Shown here: positions 6,463-9,576 of the stretch, one piece after another
How the letters are laid out: the number at the start of each line of letters is the position of its first letter
Numbering within the stretch: the first letter of the stretch is position 1
Assembly: GCA_021772705.1 (NCBI GenBank)
Contig: JAJFLN010000818.1
Span: 1-9,576 of the forward strand
Source of the DNA: Candidatus Cloacimonadota bacterium
Lineage (GTDB): Bacteria; Muiribacteriota; UBA6191; JACPRK01
Length of the DNA stretch: 9,576 bases
Direction: 5' to 3'
Made by a program: the position numbers and the translations under genes
The notes under the pieces: model-generated
The model's input: the letters and a program-made list of their open reading frames with translations, nothing else
Databases searched by the model: none
Told to the model about the DNA's origin: nothing

Positions 6463-8891
6463 CAGAAGTCGGTCTGGGCTGTCAGCTGGACGATCTTGTT
6501 CCGTCGCCAGAAGAGGAGGGGGCCGTTGTCGAGGCGATCTGCCGGGCTCTCGTACTCGTAGCCATAGGTCAGCCGCATCTCTGTTTTCGGCGTGGGCTCG
6601 TAGAGCAGCTCGAAGAAGTTGTTGATGATGAAGTCGTCGAGCCGGGACTCCAGGTCGATGTTCATGATTCCGTGGATGTAGCGGAGCTTCAGGGCCCGGG
6701 TGAACTGCCAGTCGAGCTCACCGACGATCAGATCCGTCGTTCCGTCCAGGCCGCTGGCCACGTCGTCGTAGGCGTCTTCCCGCTGGAAGAAGAGCTTGAG
6801 GGAGACCTCGTCGCTGAAGCGGTAGTTCGATTCGCCGCCCACGGTGGAGATGTCGAGGCCGTTGCGCTGGTTTCGCAGGACCTTGCCGGCGGCGCTTCGG
6901 GCCAGAGGCCGGATGATGTTGCCATCGACGTCCTCGAAGAGATCCGTGTCGCCATCGTCGGTCCTGAGAAGGGCGTTGTTGATGTACTCGACGTAGCCCG
7001 AGAGGAAGAGCTTGCGGCTCAGCTGGCTGTTGAGGGTGAACCGGCCCAGGCGCTGGGCGTAGTGCTTGCCATCGGCCCCGACGAGATCGAAGTCGTCTAT
7101 GAAGGAGAGGTTGGCCACGGCGCTGGTGTCGTCGTTGAGCCGCACGTCCAGGGAGAACTCGCCGAAGTTGAGTCCAGTCTCGGCGGGCAGGTTGTCTTCC
7201 TGGTGTTCGAATGAGAACTCCGTGTGGGTCCTGTCCGTCAGGTCAGCCAGGAGCTGGACTCGCGCCCGGGTTCCTACCTGTCCACGGATGCCGTCGGTCT
7301 CCCTGGGCACCTCCCAGTGCTTGGTCTCCCAGAGGGTGCTGAGGCTGAAGTCCTCGAAGATCCGGGCAACCCGGTCCCGGAAGTCGTACTTCGCCTCCAA
7401 GCGCAGCAGGCGCTCTCCCCGGGAGGTCGGGCTGCCGCGGCGGAAGTTGTCCCGGTAGGGGGCAGGCGAGGTGTCGGTGAATTGCCACTGGGCCACGTCG
7501 GCCCGGAAGTCCTTGCCAAATCGATATCCTCTGGCCGAGAGGGTCAGGTCCTGGTGCTGATAGGAGCCATCGACCTTGAAGGCCGAACCGTCCTTGTCTT
7601 CGTCTCCGTCGGATCGCATTCCCACCATGGTGAGGTCCCAGTCGTAGCCCGAGCTGCGGCTGAACTGAATGTCGCCGGCGATGACCCGGTTGAAGTCGTC
7701 CCGGGCGTCATAGCCGAAGACCTCCTCCACGTAGGTGGCCCCCAGGGTCATGTCGTTCTTCGATCGCTTCTCGCCCCGGGTCCTGTAGGGCTCGTAGAGG
7801 ATACGCAAGGCATAGACGTCATCCTCGTCCTCCGTGGTCTGGGCGAAGAAGTTCGTCAGGTCCGTCGGGTCGTTGCCCTCGCTGTTGTCCAGGGCGATGA
7901 CCTTCAGGACGCTGGCGTTGTAGGAGAGCTTCTTGTAGGAGCCGCTGCCCTCGACGCCGGAGAACGGCGGGCTGCCGAAGGCGTCGATGGTGAGCAGGAC
8001 TGCCGGGTCTGTGAAGTCGGTCATGGACTCGTTGGAGAAGGCTCGCGTGTCCAGGCGCTTGGCGTGGATCTTCAGGTGAGCCTTGTCGACGCTGACCCGC
8101 TGAGGATCGTCGATGCTGGTGGCGAAGTCGTCCCTGGGGTCTCCGGCCAGGGGCGGATCGCTGAATCGGTAGACCAGGTTGGCGTTGCCGTTGGTGGGGC
8201 CGCTGATGCGGGCCCGAAGCTCGACGAAGGCCTCCAGGTCACGGAAGAAGCCGTTCCCCAGGTAGGGCTGACCGATGAATCGCAGGAATGCCTCCTGGCT
8301 GAGGGGCTCGAGTCCCACGTCCCGGAACTGGCGGAAGGGGTTGGAGGCCCTGCGGTAGGGATAGTTGGCGAAGTCGAAGGGCCGGACCACGAAGGTGTTC
8401 TCCAGGCGGTAGAAGCCCTCGATGCGGACGTTGGACAGGGTGGAGTCCAGCTCCTGTGTCTTACGCTCCATGCTGCCGATACGGCGCTCCAGGCTGTCGA
8501 CCCGGACGCCGAGCAGGTCCAGTTCGGCCTTGAACTCGTTGGTGAGCCGATTGACGGTCAGGGTCTCCTCCGGAGTGAGGGAGCCGCCGGAAGCCCTGAC
8601 CTGGCCGACCCGGTCCAGAACCTTGGCGATGACCACGGCCATGTCGTACCGGGTGACGACCTTCTTGCCCTTGAATGTTCCGTCCGGAAAGCCTTCCATC
8701 AGTCCTTCACGCGCCAGTTTCTCGACAGCCGGGAATGCCCAATGATCCCGGGGAACATCCCGGAATACACCTCCCGCGGGGGCTGAAACTGAATCCTGGG
8801 CGGCCACCGGCATCGTGAGAGTGCAGGTGAGCACGGCCAGGCACAGCGCCAGACCGCGCCACGAGAGGAACCGTGGCTTTGGCTTCAACAT
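6462..8891 (-). CDS. SLH-domain, coiled-coil outer-membrane beta-barrel protein (porin-like)
   Basis: The 809-residue product starts at ATG 8891 with a standard signal peptide (basic MLKPKPR, hydrophobic core 13-27, likely cleavage after AA at 30-31). An SLH domain (about 42-95) follows: FRDVPRDHWAFPAVEKL, GLMEGFPDGTF and TRYDMAVVIAKVL. Then a heptad-like coiled coil (about 105-153) leads to a long barrel (155-809) of alternating beta strands ending in ...QTDF. This plan matches known tethering porins (OmpM of Negativicutes, SomA-type cyanobacterial porins, SlpA of Deinococcus), in which SLH binds wall-linked polymer and the barrel sits in the outer membrane. The frame is open upstream to 9107, but the extra 72 residues would run through the terminator and palindromic repeats and would bury the signal peptide, so 8891 is preferred. 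No strong Shine-Dalgarno sequence is visible. It is the first gene of the five-gene operon and may be controlled by the leader described upstream. Confidence 0.85.
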   Translation of the reverse strand: MLKPKPRFLSWRGLALCLAVLTCTLTMPVAAQDSVSAPAGGVFRDVPRDHWAFPAVEKLAREGLMEGFPDGTFKGKKVVTRYDMAVVIAKVLDRVGQVRASGGSLTPEETLTVNRLTNEFKAELDLLGVRVDSLERRIGSMERKTQELDSTLSNVRIEGFYRLENTFVVRPFDFANYPYRRASNPFRQFRDVGLEPLSQEAFLRFIGQPYLGNGFFRDLEAFVELRARISGPTNGNANLVYRFSDPPLAGDPRDDFATSIDDPQRVSVDKAHLKIHAKRLDTRAFSNESMTDFTDPAVLLTIDAFGSPPFSGVEGSGSYKKLSYNASVLKVIALDNSEGNDPTDLTNFFAQTTEDEDDVYALRILYEPYRTRGEKRSKNDMTLGATYVEEVFGYDARDDFNRVIAGDIQFSRSSGYDWDLTMVGMRSDGDEDKDGSAFKVDGSYQHQDLTLSARGYRFGKDFRADVAQWQFTDTSPAPYRDNFRRGSPTSRGERLLRLEAKYDFRDRVARIFEDFSLSTLWETKHWEVPRETDGIRGQVGTRARVQLLADLTDRTHTEFSFEHQEDNLPAETGLNFGEFSLDVRLNDDTSAVANLSFIDDFDLVGADGKHYAQRLGRFTLNSQLSRKLFLSGYVEYINNALLRTDDGDTDLFEDVDGNIIRPLARSAAGKVLRNQRNGLDISTVGGESNYRFSDEVSLKLFFQREDAYDDVASGLDGTTDLIVGELDWQFTRALKLRYIHGIMNIDLESRLDDFIINNFFELLYEPTPKTEMRLTYGYEYESPADRLDNGPLLFWRRNKIVQLTAQTDF

Positions 8892-8964
8892 GAGTGCGAC
8901 AAAAGATGTGCTACGACTCGTACTTTGGTCTGATCTGCATATCGGCAAGCCTGAAGCCTGGCGT

Positions 8965-8990
8965 AACAAAAGGCCCCGCCGAAGCGAGGC
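8965..8990 (-). terminator. Intrinsic terminator with UUCG loop, ahead of the SLH-barrel gene
   Basis: On the - strand GCCTCGC (8990-8984) and GCGGGGC (8979-8973) form a 7-bp stem with one G-U pair and a TTCG tetraloop (8983-8980), followed by CTTTTGTT (8972-8965). This is a textbook rho-independent terminator for RNA moving toward the operon. It ends about 74 bp before the start codon, so it either ends a separate upstream RNA or works as an attenuator in the operon leader. On the + strand the same stem is not followed by a T-run. Confidence 0.75.
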
Positions 8991-9040
8991 TCTTGTCGGA
9001 ATCATCCGAGGGGGCGGGTAAGAATCCGGGCCGGCTCCCT

Positions 9041-9091
9041 GACCGTTCGCCCCACTATGGATGCCCGCATCCATAGTAGGACGAACGGGTC
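9041..9091. repeat. Near-perfect inverted repeat, copy 1
   Basis: ACTATGGATG (9054-9063) and CATCCATAGT (9068-9077) form a perfect 10-bp stem around CCCG. Outside a small 4+4 base interruption (CCCC/AGGA, with its two middle positions paired), the outer arms CGTTCG (9044-9049) and CGAACG (9082-9087) pair, extended by GACC/GGTC with one extra G. The whole element is about 50 bp and would fold on either strand. It shares its right half with copy 2. Confidence 0.85.
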
Positions 9092-9115
9092 GGGAAGACC
9101 CGGCCATTCAGTTGT

Positions 9116-9154
9116 CCTGGATGCGGGCATCCATGGTCGGACGAACGGGTCGGG
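9116..9154. repeat. Inverted repeat, copy 2, left arm decayed
   Basis: Bases 9121-9154 match 9061-9094 at 30 of 34 positions, exactly 60 bp apart, including GGACGAACGGGTCGGG. The inner TGGATG-CGGG-CATCCA hairpin (9118-9133) is intact, but the left outer arm that should mirror CGAACG is not recognisable. The loop CGGG differs from the CCCG of copy 1. Confidence 0.75.
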
Positions 9155-9169
9155 CCCCACACCCCACAG

Positions 9170-9200
9170 CCGCTCGCCCCGAGCTTGTCGAGGGGCCGTT
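9170..9200. repeat. Related dispersed repeat with GAGCTTGTCGA core
   Basis: This segment reads CCGCTCGCCCC, then GAGCTTGTCGA, then GGGGCCGTTC. The GAGCTTGTCGA core between CCC and GGG arms, with CGTTCG-like flanks, resembles an intergenic repeat I recall as widespread in many bacterial genomes. The left flank (CGCTCGCCCC) matches the left arm of copy 1 (CGTTCGCCCC) at all but one base, suggesting one family with exchangeable centres. Recognition is from memory. Confidence 0.55.
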
Positions 9201-9354
9201 CTGCGTCGTCTGGCGGGCAGGATTCAAGACGGGCCACTGTTACCTGGCTCCGTCTCGGTGGAGAATACACCGCCGCGGTGACCGCCCGGGCCAGCGCGTT
9301 CGGCGCGGCCACTATGGCGGGGAAAGGCTTTGGACAGCCCTGTATGTCAACGGT

Positions 9355-9369
9355 CCCGGCGATGCCGGG
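9355..9369. other. Short perfect GC hairpin
   Basis: CCCGGC (9355-9360) and GCCGGG (9364-9369) form a 6-bp stem with a GAT loop (ATC on the - strand). Neither side has a T-run, so it is probably not an intrinsic terminator. In the proposed - strand transcript it would fold near the 5' end. Confidence 0.5.
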
Positions 9370-9438
9370 TCTTGCAACCGTCCGCTGTCCTGATTCTTAC
9401 AACGTCAGACGCGGTCTTCCGGTGCATCTCGTGAAGTA

Positions 9439-9467
9439 ATTGTACCTCCTCATGGTCCCTATGTCTA
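9439..9467 (-). promoter_or_regulatory. Sigma70-type promoter pointing at the envelope operon
   Basis: On the - strand, TAGACA (9467-9462; 5 of 6 to TTGACA) and TACAAT (9444-9439; 5 of 6 to TATAAT) are separated by exactly 17 bp. Transcription would start near 9432. It is the best promoter match I found in the gene-free stretch and reads toward the SLH-barrel operon, giving a leader of about 540 nt. It assumes the organism uses a standard housekeeping sigma factor. Confidence 0.5.
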
Positions 9468-9518
9468 CCCTCATGACGGGTGCATGTCCCGTGGGGGTCC
9501 CCTGGCCTATTCCGGATC

Positions 9519-9563
9519 CGTTCGCCCCACAATTGAATCCCCCCTCCCAAAGGGGGCGAAACG
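9519..9563. repeat. Related inverted repeat near the window end
   Basis: CGTTCGCCCC (9519-9528) is identical to the left arm of copy 1 (9044-9053) and pairs with GGGGGCGAAACG (9552-9563), allowing one extra A. The centre differs, with its own CCCCC/GGGGG hairpin at about 9540-9556. This supports a repeat family with conserved ends and variable middles. The sequence continues beyond the window. Confidence 0.6.
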
Positions 9564-9576
9564 AGGAAGGGGACCC

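Larger units (their letters stand above)
8966..9432 (-). ncRNA. Candidate non-coding RNA or attenuated leader
   Basis: A good - strand promoter (start expected near 9432) and a strong - strand terminator (ending near 8966) bracket about 465 nt without a credible gene. The RNA would contain a perfect CCCGGC/GCCGGG hairpin and the inverted repeats. It does not show signature sequences I know for RNase P RNA, tmRNA, SRP RNA, 6S RNA or the cobalamin riboswitch. A 26-codon Arg-rich frame (9427-9347) begins about 5 nt after the predicted start of transcription and could be an almost leaderless leader peptide, but nothing else supports it. It could equally be plain 5' untranslated RNA of the envelope operon. 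Confidence 0.3.
8892..9576. other. Gene-free upstream region with promoter, terminator and repeats
   Basis: I see no convincing protein gene here. Short open frames on both strands are biased by the palindromic repeats and lack domain motifs, credible ribosome sites or good codon use. The region contains a - strand promoter, a - strand intrinsic terminator, at least four related inverted repeats and a few further hairpins, for example ACGGG/CCCGT at 9476-9492. Bases 8892-8965 form a short stretch between the terminator and the SLH-barrel start. It contains a tandem AGGCTTC-AGGCTTG on the - strand and no clear ribosome binding site. Confidence 0.6.

Noticed and set aside
7224..8786. Long open frame on the + strand (520 codons) opposite the SLH-barrel gene
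   Set aside because: Its Val/Gly/Glu-rich product lacks any motif, and the opposite strand encodes a well-defined SLH, coiled-coil and barrel protein.
8930..8970. Possible c-di-GMP (GEMM-I) riboswitch, suggested by GGCTTGCCGA on the - strand
   Set aside because: Only a fragment resembling the 3' end of that motif is present. The conserved GGCAAACC and ACGCAAAGCC parts are missing and the terminator lies on the wrong side.
8892..9107. 72-residue N-terminal extension of the SLH-barrel protein
   Set aside because: It would be translated through an intrinsic terminator and a palindromic repeat and would place a clear signal peptide internally.
9061..9154. Two 34-bp direct repeats separated by 26 bp, similar to a minimal CRISPR array
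   Set aside because: There are only two copies, each is a hairpin within a larger inverted repeat, and related elements with other centres lie nearby. No cas gene is present.
9345..9350. Perfect TTGACA on the - strand as a second promoter
   Set aside because: No acceptable -10 box lies 16-18 bp downstream (CCTTTC at 17 bp), so it is probably chance.
9061..9393. 110-codon + strand frame in the gene-free region
   Set aside because: Its first third is the translated palindromic repeat, the remainder has no domain motif, and no ribosome binding site is evident.

Overview
The window looks like chromosome from a GC-rich, diderm (outer-membrane-bearing) bacterium. The evidence is two outer-membrane beta-barrel proteins, two lipoproteins with type II signal peptides and two type IV-pilin-like (pseudopilin) proteins. 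The pairing of an SLH/coiled-coil porin with a PorV/UPF0164-like barrel suggests a lineage outside the Proteobacteria, perhaps an FCB-type or other candidate phylum. That placement is inference, and I cannot name a genus.

Layout. Positions 1-2200 (+ strand) hold the end of a tightly coupled operon: a 5'-truncated TolB/WD40-like propeller protein, then two prepilin-like proteins (PilV/GspI-like and PilW/GspJ-like). They are joined by a 4-bp ATGA overlap and a 14-bp overlap. A short convergent gap (2201-2294) follows. Positions 2295-8891 (- strand) form a second operon of five genes. In transcription order they are: an SLH-domain/coiled-coil outer-membrane barrel (8891-6462), a lipoprotein with a CBM48/isoamylase-N-like domain (6462-5665), a lipoprotein with a glucodextranase C-terminal (CBM9/DOMON-like) domain and a long Pro/Ala-rich tail (5665-4277), a PorV/FadL-like outer-membrane barrel (4272-3235), and a double-receiver response regulator (3191-2295). 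The first two junctions are one-base TGATG overlaps, the third gap is 4 bp and the last 43 bp.

Upstream of this operon, 8892-9576 has no convincing gene. It holds a good sigma70-type promoter on the - strand (TAGACA, 17 bp, TACAAT, 9467-9439), a cluster of related inverted repeats sharing CGTTCG...CGAACG-type ends, and a strong intrinsic terminator with a UUCG loop on the - strand only about 75 bp before the first start codon. Together these suggest either an attenuated leader of about 540 nt or an independent RNA of about 465 nt.

How the genes may work together (inference): the - strand operon looks like an envelope module. A porin would be held to the cell wall through its SLH domain, two non-catalytic lipoproteins whose folds are normally linked to alpha-glucan enzymes would act with it, a second barrel would be involved, and a cytoplasmic two-receiver protein would give signalling input. 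It superficially resembles a Sus-like glycan-capture layout but has no SusC/SusD or hydrolase in view. I regard it as the most interesting part of the window.
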